From Flavobacteriaceae bacterium (GTDB lineage Bacteria > Bacteroidota > Bacteroidia > Flavobacteriales > Flavobacteriaceae), in assembly GCA_021151665.1 (NCBI GenBank), contig JAGKWW010000035.1, forward strand, positions 1 to 30,775: DNA of 30,775 bases, written 5' to 3'. Below the pieces are notes generated by a model. It did not search any database and was not told the DNA's origin. It saw nothing but the letters and a program-made list of their open reading frames with translations. Each line of letters opens with the position of its first letter. Position 1 is the stretch's first letter. The position numbers and the translations under genes were made by a program. Shown here one piece after another: positions 1-7,074 of this stretch.

Positions 1-48
1 CCCTCTCGGTGTAAACGAGATGCTCTGAACCAGCTGAGCTAATCGCCC
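1..48 (-). tRNA. tRNA-Val (anticodon UAC), 3' part cut by window edge
   Basis: Read on the minus strand, the acceptor 5' arm GGGCGAT, positions 8-9 TA, D-stem GCTC and D-loop are followed by an anticodon stem TCTCG/CGAGA. The 7-base loop is TTTACAC, which gives anticodon TAC and reads Val GTA codons. The variable loop, T-arm and 3' acceptor strand lie outside the window. The 5' end is set at 48 by counting seven acceptor bases back from TA-GCTC. A good promoter lies upstream at 95-124. Confidence 0.93.
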
Positions 49-94
49 CAATATTTCTGCAATCCTGAACTGTTTCAGTTCCTTATTGCGAGTG

Positions 95-124
95 CAAATA
101 TAAGCGTGTTATTTGTATTTGCAA
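95..124 (-). promoter_or_regulatory. Promoter of the tRNA-Val transcript (TTG-N19-TATATTTG)
   Basis: The minus strand carries -7 element TATATTTG (95-102) and a -33 TTG (122-124) with a 19-base spacer. This fits the Bacteroidota consensus TTG-N17-23-TAnnTTTG. The predicted start is near 88, about 40 bases before the mature tRNA. A short hairpin GAACTG-TTT-CAGTTC (67-81) lies in this leader and would be removed by processing. Confidence 0.7.
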
Positions 125-141
125 GGGTTTTCGCGAGAAAA

Positions 142-516
142 TTATATTTTTTTTACGTCGCGGAGCTCCACCTTAGAATCGAAATTTATCATTTCGATTT
201 CAACCGCTTCATTCTTAAGCGTTTTACCTTCTATCACGTAAAGCTTGCCTCCGTCGACTTTTTTGTTGCTTCGCGAAAAATCAACATCACCGTGTTCTGT
301 AATATTTTTTATATCCTCGAGGGTAACCCATTTCTCGTTCATTTTCTTTTCTGCCTGCGGCGAATAAGTCATCCCTTTACTGCGGATGTTTTTAAGTACA
401 CGGCAATTAGGCAGATAGCAAAACTCAGCCTTTTTGTTTTTCAGGAAGAACATTAAAAACAGTACGCCCAGTAAAACTCCAAACAAATAATAGGCAAGAC
501 GGTGTGAAAATTTCAT
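142..516 (-). CDS. DUF4258 domain-containing protein, N-terminal membrane anchor
   Basis: The product has 124 residues. Residues 1-26 form one hydrophobic segment after MKFSHR, acting as an uncleaved anchor or signal. The soluble part from about residue 60 (motif WVTLEDIKNITEHGDVDFS, then YVIEGKTLKNEAVEIE) resembles DUF4258, a small Bacteroidota family of unknown function. Two Cys (about 33 and 39) sit just after the membrane segment and could be oxidised outside the cytoplasm. The gene lies 21 bases downstream of proline dehydrogenase on the same strand and is probably cotranscribed. The family call rests on remembered motif similarity. Confidence 0.75.
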   Translation of the reverse strand: MKFSHRLAYYLFGVLLGVLFLMFFLKNKKAEFCYLPNCRVLKNIRSKGMTYSPQAEKKMNEKWVTLEDIKNITEHGDVDFSRSNKKVDGGKLYVIEGKTLKNEAVEIEMINFDSKVELRDVKKI

Positions 517-537
517 TATAACTAAATGTGTATATTA

Positions 538-1710
538 TTAATCGGCAAGCTTGCGGCGTTTGCGTTCGGCTGAAATCAGATTGAGTTCGCGGCTGGTTTG
601 TCCGGCTACAGACGTATTCTCTTCTGCCCTGCGTATCAGGTAAGGCATCACGTCACGCACAGGCCCGAATGGTAGATATTTAGCTACGTTATACCCATGC
701 TCAGCCAGGTTAAAGCTAATGTTGTCACTCATTCCATACAGCTGTCCGAACCAGATGCGATTATCATTTGGGGCGAGGCCTTTGTGCTGCATCATTTTCA
801 TGAGCTTGTACGAACTCTCCTCGTTGTGGGTACCCGCAAAAATCGCCATCGTATCAATGTGGTCAATCATATAAGCAATCGCATCGTCATAATTAATGTC
901 GGTTGCTTCCTTAGATATACAGATCGGCGAAATGTAGCCCATCTCCTCTGCCCTCTTGTTTTCTTTCTCCATATATGCACCGCGCACGATCTTCATACCA
1001 ATGTAAAAGCCTTCCGTTTTTGCTTCTTCATGGAGCTTCTTCAGGTAATCCAGCCTGTCCCAGCGGTACATCTGCAGCGTATTGAATACAATTGCTTTCT
1101 CCTTATTATATTTACGCATCATGTCTGCCACCAGGTTATCCGCCGCATCCTGCATCCAGCTTTCTTCTGCGTCAATCAGCAACGCTACATCCGCGTCGTG
1201 CGCTGCCTTACATACTTTATCAAAACGTTCGGTAACCCTTTTCCACTCGTCAGCTTCTTCAATGGTAAACGGCTCACCCTTTCCCAGCTTTACATACAGG
1301 TCAAAACGCCCGAAGCCCGTTGGCTTAAACACCGCAAAAGGGATGGCATCGCGTTCTTTGGCAAATACAATGGTCTTTAATGTTTTCTCCAGCGCTTTGT
1401 CAAATTCAGATTCATCTTCTTTCGCTTCTACCGAATAATCAAGCACCGACGATACCCTTTTGGTGTACATCTTATCCACTACCGGCAGACAATCTTCCTC
1501 GGTAGTACCACCGCAAAAATGGTCAAATACCGTTGCCCGGATAAGCCCCTCTACAGGAAGGTGTACCTTAAGCGCAAAATTGGTAACTGCGGTCCCTATT
1601 CTGACTAACGGTTCCGAAGCAATCATCTTAAACAAAAAATAAGCCCTGTCCAGCTCGGTATCGCTTTTTAATGCAAATGCAGAAGCGGTGTTGTTGAAGA
1701 TCTTTTCCAT
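538..1710 (-). CDS. Proline dehydrogenase (monofunctional, FAD-dependent)
   Basis: This enzyme oxidises L-proline to 1-pyrroline-5-carboxylate and passes electrons to FAD and then the quinone pool. The 390-residue product has the PRODH beta/alpha barrel motifs FKPTGFGRFDLYVK, LLIDAEESWMQDAAD, KIVRGAYMEKE, GTHNEES, and a C-terminal GPVRDVMPYLIRRAEENTSV that contributes flavin and substrate contacts. No P5C dehydrogenase domain is present, unlike PutA. The start at 1710 (MEKIFNN) is preferred over an in-frame start at 1737, because the -7 promoter element lies at 1735-1742 and the longer start would fall inside it. The gene diverges from aroB. The DUF4258 gene follows. Confidence 0.95.
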   Translation of the reverse strand: MEKIFNNTASAFALKSDTELDRAYFLFKMIASEPLVRIGTAVTNFALKVHLPVEGLIRATVFDHFCGGTTEEDCLPVVDKMYTKRVSSVLDYSVEAKEDESEFDKALEKTLKTIVFAKERDAIPFAVFKPTGFGRFDLYVKLGKGEPFTIEEADEWKRVTERFDKVCKAAHDADVALLIDAEESWMQDAADNLVADMMRKYNKEKAIVFNTLQMYRWDRLDYLKKLHEEAKTEGFYIGMKIVRGAYMEKENKRAEEMGYISPICISKEATDINYDDAIAYMIDHIDTMAIFAGTHNEESSYKLMKMMQHKGLAPNDNRIWFGQLYGMSDNISFNLAEHGYNVAKYLPFGPVRDVMPYLIRRAEENTSVAGQTSRELNLISAERKRRKLAD

Positions 1711-1734
1711 TTGAAATATCTGAAAAATTTTATG

Positions 1735-1742
1735 CAAATATA
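1735..1742 (-). promoter_or_regulatory. -7 element TATATTTG of the proline dehydrogenase gene
   Basis: This is an exact match to TAnnTTTG on the minus strand, 25 bases upstream of the 1710 start. No TTG lies at the ideal 17-23 spacing; the closest is about 26 bases upstream. It predicts transcription starting near 1728 with a leader of about 18 bases. Confidence 0.55.
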
Positions 1743-1803
1743 AACACGTCCTACAAGATTTTATCTTTCAAAATACTTTATTTTGCGATTTATTTAATGC
1801 CGG

Positions 1804-2877
1804 ATGACAACTATTAATACACCCCACTACCCTGTATATTTTAACGACAAAGTATATGCCGAATTGTCTGCACTGGTACGGCCCGCGAAGTACTCAATGG
1901 CGATACTGATCGCGGACTCTAATACGTCGCAACACTGCCTTCCTATACTATTAGGCGCTTTTGCTACCGAGGTTCCTATCGAGATAATCGAAATCGAAGC
2001 CGGCGAGCAAAACAAAACCATCGAAACCTGCACACAGGTATGGGAAGCTTTGGCTGAAATAGGCGCCGATAGGAAAAGTATCATCATAAATGTTGGTGGA
2101 GGAATGGTGACGGATCTGGGTGGTTTTATCGCAGCAACTTTTAAGCGGGGCATCGACTTTGTAAACGTGCCTACTTCTTTATTAGGAATGGTAGACGCCT
2201 CTATTGGAGGAAAAACCGGGGTCGACCTGGGCAGCCTGAAAAACCAGGTGGGGGTCATAACCAATCCAAAGGCGGTATTTATCGACACCACGTACCTGCA
2301 AACGCTACCACAGCAGGAAATGCGTTCAGGCCTGGCAGAAATGCTAAAGCACGGCCTGATTGCCGATCGCGGCTACTGGAATAATTTTACCGATCTGGAA
2401 AGCCTCACTTCGGACGATCTCGATGTGCTCATACACCGTTCGGTAGACATAAAGAACGAAATTGTTTCGCAAGATCCGTTAGAGAAAGGGTTGCGCAAAG
2501 TCCTCAACTTTGGGCATACACTTGGCCACGCGATAGAATCGTATTGCCTTGAAAATGAAGAAATGCCCTTCTTGCTGCACGGTGAAGCCATCGCCATCGG
2601 TATGATACTTGAAGCATTTATCAGTACCGAACAAGGGCTTCTTCAGCCGGAGGAGTACCGCGAGATAAAAACCGTTATCAGTTCACTGTTTCCGGCAGTT
2701 TCGTTTAGTGCAAACGACATCGGGGCAATAACGAAATTACTTACACACGACAAGAAAAATGAATATGGCGAAGTACATTTTGTGCTGCTGGAAGCAATTG
2801 GCAGGCCCGTTTACGGAAAAAAAGCAGATAAAAATCTGATTTACAAGGCTTTTGAAGACTATTCAAAACAATATTAA
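1804..2877 (+). CDS. aroB: 3-dehydroquinate synthase
   Basis: This is the second step of the shikimate pathway. It converts DAHP to 3-dehydroquinate with NAD+ and a divalent metal. The 357-residue protein has normal family length. The NAD-binding motif GGGMVTDLGGFIAATFKRG (about 98-116) is followed by FVNVPTSLLGMVDASIGGKTGVD with the conserved Asp/Lys. Metal ligands are expected in RSGLAEMLKHG, LNFGHTLGHAIE and LLHGEAIAIGM. The start ATG at 1804 has a near-consensus -7 element (TTATTTTG, 1778-1785, one mismatch) just upstream, so the leader is short. It is divergent from proline dehydrogenase and separate from the polyamine genes downstream. Confidence 0.97.
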   Translation: MTTINTPHYPVYFNDKVYAELSALVRPAKYSMAILIADSNTSQHCLPILLGAFATEVPIEIIEIEAGEQNKTIETCTQVWEALAEIGADRKSIIINVGGGMVTDLGGFIAATFKRGIDFVNVPTSLLGMVDASIGGKTGVDLGSLKNQVGVITNPKAVFIDTTYLQTLPQQEMRSGLAEMLKHGLIADRGYWNNFTDLESLTSDDLDVLIHRSVDIKNEIVSQDPLEKGLRKVLNFGHTLGHAIESYCLENEEMPFLLHGEAIAIGMILEAFISTEQGLLQPEEYREIKTVISSLFPAVSFSANDIGAITKLLTHDKKNEYGEVHFVLLEAIGRPVYGKKADKNLIYKAFEDYSKQY

Positions 2878-2887
2878 ATTATTATAA

Positions 2888-2923
2888 TTGTTTTCATTGA
2901 AGTACATTTATTTTTTACTTTTG
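2888..2923 (+). promoter_or_regulatory. Promoter upstream of the leader ORF and arginine decarboxylase gene
   Basis: An exact -7 element TACTTTTG is at 2916-2923. TTG triplets occur at 2888-2890 (spacer 25) and 2897-2899 (spacer 16), neither exactly 17-23. It is the best promoter for the speA operon and gives a transcript starting near 2930, about 235 bases before the speA start codon. Confidence 0.55.
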
Positions 2924-2928
2924 CCACA

Positions 2929-3099
2929 ATGAAAATACCATTCAGCAGCTTTTCCCAAGGCGGATTTATCAGTAATTGCAGGGCTTCGGCCTATGTGCAG
3001 TCGCTTATGTGCCCGCGTGATCCGCGGTTGGTTTTTGCCTTTCCGTTGATAGCTTCACACGAAGAGCTGCAGATCGTTTATGCTAATTTAAGGGTTTGA
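2929..3099 (+). CDS. Possible 56-aa leader peptide / small protein
   Basis: The ORF runs from ATG to TGA and encodes 56 residues beginning MKIPFSSFSQGGF and ending EELQIVYANLRV. It lies in the 289-base gap between aroB and speA, immediately after a consensus -7 element, so the message would be nearly leaderless. Base composition resembles neighbouring coding DNA rather than the AT-rich flanks. It has three Arg codons of rarer type (AGG, CGG, AGG) and one CGT. I recognise no family. It could be a real small protein, a regulatory leader ORF for arginine decarboxylase, or a gene remnant. Confidence 0.4.
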   Translation: MKIPFSSFSQGGFISNCRASAYVQSLMCPRDPRLVFAFPLIASHEELQIVYANLRV

Positions 3100-3104
3100 G
3101 ACAC

Positions 3105-3148
3105 AGATTATATTTTGGGAAAAAAACCACCTTCTTATCATATAATCT
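3105..3148 (+). promoter_or_regulatory. Inverted repeat in the 5' leader of the arginine decarboxylase mRNA
   Basis: Perfect 9-base arms AGATTATAT (3105-3113) and ATATAATCT (3140-3148) enclose a loop with GGG and CC blocks that could extend the stem. It ends 18 bases before the speA ATG and starts 5 bases after the leader ORF stop. No T-run follows, so it is not a normal terminator. A role in translation or attenuation is inference. Confidence 0.4.
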
Positions 3149-3166
3149 TATCACAAACATCTTATA

Positions 3167-4567
3167 ATGAACACAAAATATTCCGACCTGATCAATCAGA
3201 CTTTTTATTTCCCTCAGGAAGAATTTACACTAAATAAAGATAACCTGCTGTTTCATAACATCGACCTGATGAAGCTTGTAGAGCAGTATGGTACCCCGCT
3301 GAAGTTCACATACCTGCCACAGATTTCGAATAACATCCGTAAGGCAAAAGGCTGGTTTCGTACCGCAATGGAAAAAAACAAGTACGATGGCAAATATTAT
3401 TACTGCTACTGTACAAAAAGCTCGCATTTCGAGTATGTGATGAACGAAGCGTTTAAGAACAACATTCATATTGAAACCTCTGCAGCCTACGACATTGATA
3501 TTGTAGAGAACCTGTTAGAGAAAGGCAAGATCAACAAGAATACATACATTATCTGCAACGGCTTTAAGCGCGACCAGTATATACAGAATATTGCCCGCCT
3601 TATCAATAACGGATACAATAAAACCATCCCGATTATAGATAACTTCGAGGAGCTCGACCTGCTGCAGGAAGCAATCAACGGAAAGTTTAAAATCGGAATC
3701 CGCATCGCTGCCGAAGAAGAGCCGAAATTTGAGTTCTATACATCGCGCCTTGGGATAGGTTATAAGAATATCGTTCCGTTTTACAAGCGCCAGATACATG
3801 AGAATAAGAAAGTGGAGCTAAAAATGCTGCACTTCTTTATCAATACAGGTATACGCGATACTTCTTATTACTGGAATGAGCTGCTAAAGTGCCTTAAAGT
3901 GTACATCAGCCTTAAGCGCGAGTGCCCTACGCTGGACAGCCTGAACATTGGCGGCGGTTTCCCTATAAAGAATTCGCTTGCTTTTGAATATGACTACCAA
4001 TATATGGTGGATGAGATCCTGAACCAGATCAAGATCGCCTGTGATGACGCGGAAGTTCCCGTACCGAACATCTTTACAGAATTTGGCTCATTTACCGTGG
4101 GCGAAAGTGGTGGCGCCATTTACCAGGTGCTGTACCAAAAGCAACAGAATGACAGGGAAAAATGGAACATGATCGATTCTTCTTTCATCACTACCCTGCC
4201 GGATACGTGGGCTATTAACAAGCGCTTTATCATGCTGGCCGTAAACCGCTGGAACGACTCCTACGAACGCGTTCTTCTTGGTGGCCTTACCTGCGACAGC
4301 GATGATTACTATAACTCAGAGCAGAATATGAACGCCATTTACCTGCCAAAGTATAATAAGGAGAAGCCGTTGTATATCGGTTTCTTCAATACAGGCGCCT
4401 ATCAGGAAACCATTGGCGGTTACGGTGGATTGCACCATTGCCTGATCCCACAGCCAAAGCACATCCTTATCGACAGGGATGAAAATGGCATTGTAGCCAC
4501 AGAGATTTTCTCGGAACAGCAAAAAGCCGAAGAAGTTCTAAAAATACTTGGTTACGATAAAAAATAA
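3167..4567 (+). CDS. speA: Arginine decarboxylase, short Bacteroidota type (PLP, fold III)
   Basis: The enzyme decarboxylates L-arginine to agmatine, the entry to polyamine synthesis without ornithine. The 466-residue protein is shorter than the roughly 630-residue E. coli SpeA. The probable PLP lysine is K84 in YCTKSSHF. The glycine-rich phosphate-binding segment IGGGFP is at about 261-266, and EFGS (305-308) lies in the phosphate-binding region. The active-site cysteine motif is TCDSDD (C376), and a late aromatic Gly-rich segment is YQETIGGYGG. It is the first large gene of an operon: the deoxyhypusine-synthase-like gene starts 35 bases after the stop. No agmatinase or agmatine deiminase gene is seen in this window. 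Confidence 0.92.
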   Translation: MNTKYSDLINQTFYFPQEEFTLNKDNLLFHNIDLMKLVEQYGTPLKFTYLPQISNNIRKAKGWFRTAMEKNKYDGKYYYCYCTKSSHFEYVMNEAFKNNIHIETSAAYDIDIVENLLEKGKINKNTYIICNGFKRDQYIQNIARLINNGYNKTIPIIDNFEELDLLQEAINGKFKIGIRIAAEEEPKFEFYTSRLGIGYKNIVPFYKRQIHENKKVELKMLHFFINTGIRDTSYYWNELLKCLKVYISLKRECPTLDSLNIGGGFPIKNSLAFEYDYQYMVDEILNQIKIACDDAEVPVPNIFTEFGSFTVGESGGAIYQVLYQKQQNDREKWNMIDSSFITTLPDTWAINKRFIMLAVNRWNDSYERVLLGGLTCDSDDYYNSEQNMNAIYLPKYNKEKPLYIGFFNTGAYQETIGGYGGLHHCLIPQPKHILIDRDENGIVATEIFSEQQKAEEVLKILGYDKK

Positions 4568-4602
4568 ATTATTTTTGAATCCTTATAAAAAAGCACACAC
4601 GA

Positions 4603-5574
4603 ATGAGTAAAGGACCAATAAGCCAGTTTATTGAAAAGCACTACCTGCATTTTAATTCTGCTGCCCTGGTAGACGCTGCCAAAGGCTATGAGAAGCAACT
4701 GCAGGATGGCGCCAAAATGATGGTGACGCTGGCTGGGGCTATGAGTACGGCCGAGCTTGGAAAGATTTTTGCAGAGATGATCCGCCAGGACAAAGTACAG
4801 ATCATTTCCTGTACAGGAGCCAACCTTGAAGAGGATATTATGAACCTGGTGGCGCATACGCACTACGAAAGGGTGCCGCATTATCGCGACCTTACACCGC
4901 AACAGGAATGGGATCTTCTTGAAAAAGGCCTTAACAGGGTGACAGATACCTGCATTCCTGAAGAGGAGGCATTCCGCAGGCTGCAAAAGCACATCCATAA
5001 AATATGGAAAGATGCAGACGATAAAGGCGAGCGCTATTTCCCACATGAGTTCATGTATAAAATGCTCCTGTCAGGGGTATTGGAAGAGTACTACGAGATA
5101 GACCTGAAAGACAGCTGGATGTATGCGGCTGCAGAAAAGAACCTTCCGATGGTTGTACCGGGCTGGGAAGACAGTACAATGGGTAATATCTTCGCCTCTT
5201 ATGTAATTAAAGGTGAAATTAAGGCCTCCACCATGAAATCGGGTATTGAATACATGGCGTGGCTGGCAGACTGGTATGGTAAAAATTCGGGGAACGGAGT
5301 TGGATTCTTCCAGATTGGTGGTGGTATAGCGGGAGATTTTCCTATCTGTGTGGTGCCAATGCTGTATCAGGATATGGAGATGCACGATGTTCCGTTCTGG
5401 AGCTATTTCTGCCAGATCTCAGATTCAACCACAAGCTATGGTTCTTATTCGGGAGCTGTGCCTAATGAGAAGATCACATGGGGTAAACTTGACATCAACA
5501 CTCCTAAATTTATCATAGAAAGTGATGCAACTATTGTTGCCCCGCTTATATTTGCTTACTTACTGGATTATTAA
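4603..5574 (+). CDS. Deoxyhypusine synthase-like protein, catalytic Lys replaced by Gly
   Basis: The 323-residue protein belongs to the deoxyhypusine/homospermidine synthase family, in which NAD is used to transfer an aminobutyl group from spermidine. N-terminal MMVTLAGAMSTAELG and SCTGANLEEDI match the NAD-binding region, and C-terminal GAVPNEKITWGKL matches the eukaryotic SGARPDEAVSWGK segment. In the enzyme from humans the catalytic lysine (K329) follows GGG in GGGVVKHH. Here the segment is GGGIAGDFP, with G244 at that position. Bacteria lack eIF5A, so classical hypusine formation is unlikely. Position directly behind arginine decarboxylase suggests a polyamine-related substrate, but the reaction is unknown. 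Confidence 0.85.
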   Translation: MSKGPISQFIEKHYLHFNSAALVDAAKGYEKQLQDGAKMMVTLAGAMSTAELGKIFAEMIRQDKVQIISCTGANLEEDIMNLVAHTHYERVPHYRDLTPQQEWDLLEKGLNRVTDTCIPEEEAFRRLQKHIHKIWKDADDKGERYFPHEFMYKMLLSGVLEEYYEIDLKDSWMYAAAEKNLPMVVPGWEDSTMGNIFASYVIKGEIKASTMKSGIEYMAWLADWYGKNSGNGVGFFQIGGGIAGDFPICVVPMLYQDMEMHDVPFWSYFCQISDSTTSYGSYSGAVPNEKITWGKLDINTPKFIIESDATIVAPLIFAYLLDY

Positions 5575-5581
5575 TATTTGT

Positions 5582-5983
5582 ATGAAAAGAGTTATAGTTG
5601 ACTACGCCAAACTGACGAACGAGATTTTGACACTGCTGGTGGAAAAGTTTCCCGACGGATATGACGATTCCAACATTATCCGATTCAAGAACGCGAAAAA
5701 TGAAACCATCGAGGCAGTAGAAGTTCGCACAGAAGATACTATATACCTGGTAAAGGTAAGTACAAAGCTGGCTGACAGGATTGAGAACTTCGAAGATGAC
5801 GATATGGTAGATGAGCCCGGCGATGACCTCGATGCACTCAAGGATCTTGAAATTGCAGACGATGCAGAGGCAGATGACAACGAGCGCGAGGAAGAAAGCG
5901 AAGATCCGGAAGATGGCGAGGATATGGAAGATGGCCACGAAGGCCATGAGCCTGAATATGAGGAAGAAGAAGACGAAGATTAA
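5582..5983 (+). CDS. Small conserved protein with long acidic tail
   Basis: The product has 133 residues. Residues 1-70 form a compact domain (MKRVIVDYAKLTNEILTLL, NIIRFKNAKNETIEAVEVRT, DTIYLVKVSTKLADRI). Residues 72-133 are almost entirely Asp/Glu with few hydrophobics, and are probably disordered. The start at 5582 is chosen because an upstream in-frame start at 5522 would lie inside the preceding gene. It begins 7 bases after that gene's stop and ends before a terminator, so it is the last gene of the speA operon. Relatives are sometimes labelled DNA primase, but no primase motif is visible. Function is unknown; an interaction with polycations such as polyamines is speculation from charge and context. 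Confidence 0.85.
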   Translation: MKRVIVDYAKLTNEILTLLVEKFPDGYDDSNIIRFKNAKNETIEAVEVRTEDTIYLVKVSTKLADRIENFEDDDMVDEPGDDLDALKDLEIADDAEADDNEREEESEDPEDGEDMEDGHEGHEPEYEEEEDED

Positions 5984-6003
5984 TTTTCGATTTTATTATA
6001 ATT

Positions 6004-6031
6004 AAAGAACTCTTAACGGAGTTCTTTTTTT
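6004..6031 (+). terminator. Rho-independent terminator of the speA operon
   Basis: Perfect stem AAAGAACTC / GAGTTCTTT (6004-6012, 6019-6027) with a 6-base loop TTAACG. It runs into a T tract (6025-6031) about 20 bases after the acidic protein's stop. Confidence 0.85.
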
Positions 6032-6066
6032 GTACCTGTAATCGTACCTTTATTAAAACTACCTGT

Positions 6067-6537
6067 ATGAAAAAGACTTCAATACTTTTGGTTGGCGCAA
6101 TGGTTCTTTTTGCGTGTAATGATAAGAAGCAGGAAACCGCCCCCGCCGCCCCCGCTCCCACTCCCGAAAAGCCGGCACAGTACATACCGTCTAACGGAAA
6201 ATCATGCTACCTTCAGGTTACAGGCCGCGACAGCATTATACTTTCTGCGGAAATAAAAGGCGACAGTATCAGTGGTATCTTTAACTGGCTTCCGTATGAA
6301 AAGGACAGGAAACTGGCAACCTTTAAAGGAAGGATTGTTGGCAATACAGCATATACAATAAGCAACACGATGGCCGAAGGAATGGAAAACAAAGAGGAAC
6401 TGATATTTACCTTGCAGGATTCTACGGCATCAGTTATGATGGGCGAAATGCTTCAGGGCGACAATGGCGTCTGGATGTACAAGAATAAAAAGACAGCCAA
6501 ATCTCAGGTCCTGAAAAAAGTGGCCTGTAAAGAATAA
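6067..6537 (+). CDS. Small lipoprotein, unknown function
   Basis: The 156-residue precursor has a type II signal peptide (MKKTSILLVGAMVLFAC) with lipidation expected at C17. A Pro/Ala-rich tether of about 20 residues follows (TAPAAPAPTPEKP). The mature domain has CYLQVTGRDSIILSAEIKGDSISGIFNW, which recurs in small Bacteroidota lipoproteins that measure no known activity; a second Cys lies near the C terminus. It is expected in the periplasm or on the outer membrane. It stands alone between two terminators, so it is probably monocistronic. Confidence 0.85.
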   Translation: MKKTSILLVGAMVLFACNDKKQETAPAAPAPTPEKPAQYIPSNGKSCYLQVTGRDSIILSAEIKGDSISGIFNWLPYEKDRKLATFKGRIVGNTAYTISNTMAEGMENKEELIFTLQDSTASVMMGEMLQGDNGVWMYKNKKTAKSQVLKKVACKE

Positions 6538-6541
6538 TAAG

Positions 6542-6565
6542 GAGCGGTACTTAAAGGTACCGCTC
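6542..6565. terminator. Bidirectional terminator between convergent genes
   Basis: The stem is GAGCGGTAC / GTACCGCTC (6542-6550, 6557-6565) with loop TTAAAG. A T-rich tail follows on the plus strand and A-rich sequence precedes it. It serves the lipoprotein gene (stop at 6537). The stop codon of the convergent DinB-like gene (6551-6553) lies in the loop. Confidence 0.8.
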
Positions 6566-7069
6566 TTTATATATTTTTATATGATGGTACTGGTGCCCGA
6601 TGATCAGGTAACCCAACGCGCGCACCGAAACCTGGTACCCCGAAGCCGTTCCGGTTTTCAGTAAGTCTTCTGCCGTGAAGGATTTAAAAAGATGGATTGT
6701 TCCCTGCCTTACGATTGACAAATCTGTCAGCAGGTTTTGCAAATGGCGGGCATTGGCATCTGTTGCCCCGGCGTATGCCGTTTCGTCGAAACCAGGAAGT
6801 GCAGTTTGGTCATTTCGGGCAATACGTAAGGCGCGATACGCAAATATCCTTTCAGTATCTATAAGATGCTGTAAAATATCCTTTATCGTCCATTTGCCCT
6901 CTGCATAGCGGTAATCGAACTTATCCATAGGGATATCCTGAACAAACCTGATAAGGCTATGTACAGAAACTTCGAGCTCTTCGGCCAGCGGCCAGGTATC
7001 ATCTACATTAAAAAGGTAGTTTGCCTGATAAGGCGCATATTCGTTTTCGGTTAGGTCTTTTACACTCAT
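6551..7069 (-). CDS. DinB-like four-helix-bundle metalloprotein
   Basis: The 172-residue protein belongs to the DinB/YfiT-like superfamily, four-helix bundles with a His triad that binds a metal. The likely ligands are H68 in LQHLIDTERIFAYRALRIAR and H159/H163 in GHQYHHIKIYKERYL. The LIDTER motif and C-terminal HxxxH are typical. Some relatives are thiol-dependent transferases, but the substrate cannot be inferred here. It starts 5 bases after ppc and is cotranscribed with it. Confidence 0.9.
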   Translation of the reverse strand: MSVKDLTENEYAPYQANYLFNVDDTWPLAEELEVSVHSLIRFVQDIPMDKFDYRYAEGKWTIKDILQHLIDTERIFAYRALRIARNDQTALPGFDETAYAGATDANARHLQNLLTDLSIVRQGTIHLFKSFTAEDLLKTGTASGYQVSVRALGYLIIGHQYHHIKIYKERYL

Positions 7070-7074
7070 TGCAA

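Noticed and set aside
697..1380. 227-codon ORF opposite proline dehydrogenase
   Set aside because: It lies entirely antisense to a strongly conserved gene, and its translation (rich in His, Phe and Arg) has no recognisable domain.
5582..5983. DNA primase label for the acidic protein
   Set aside because: No TOPRIM, zinc or catalytic primase motif is visible in 133 residues.
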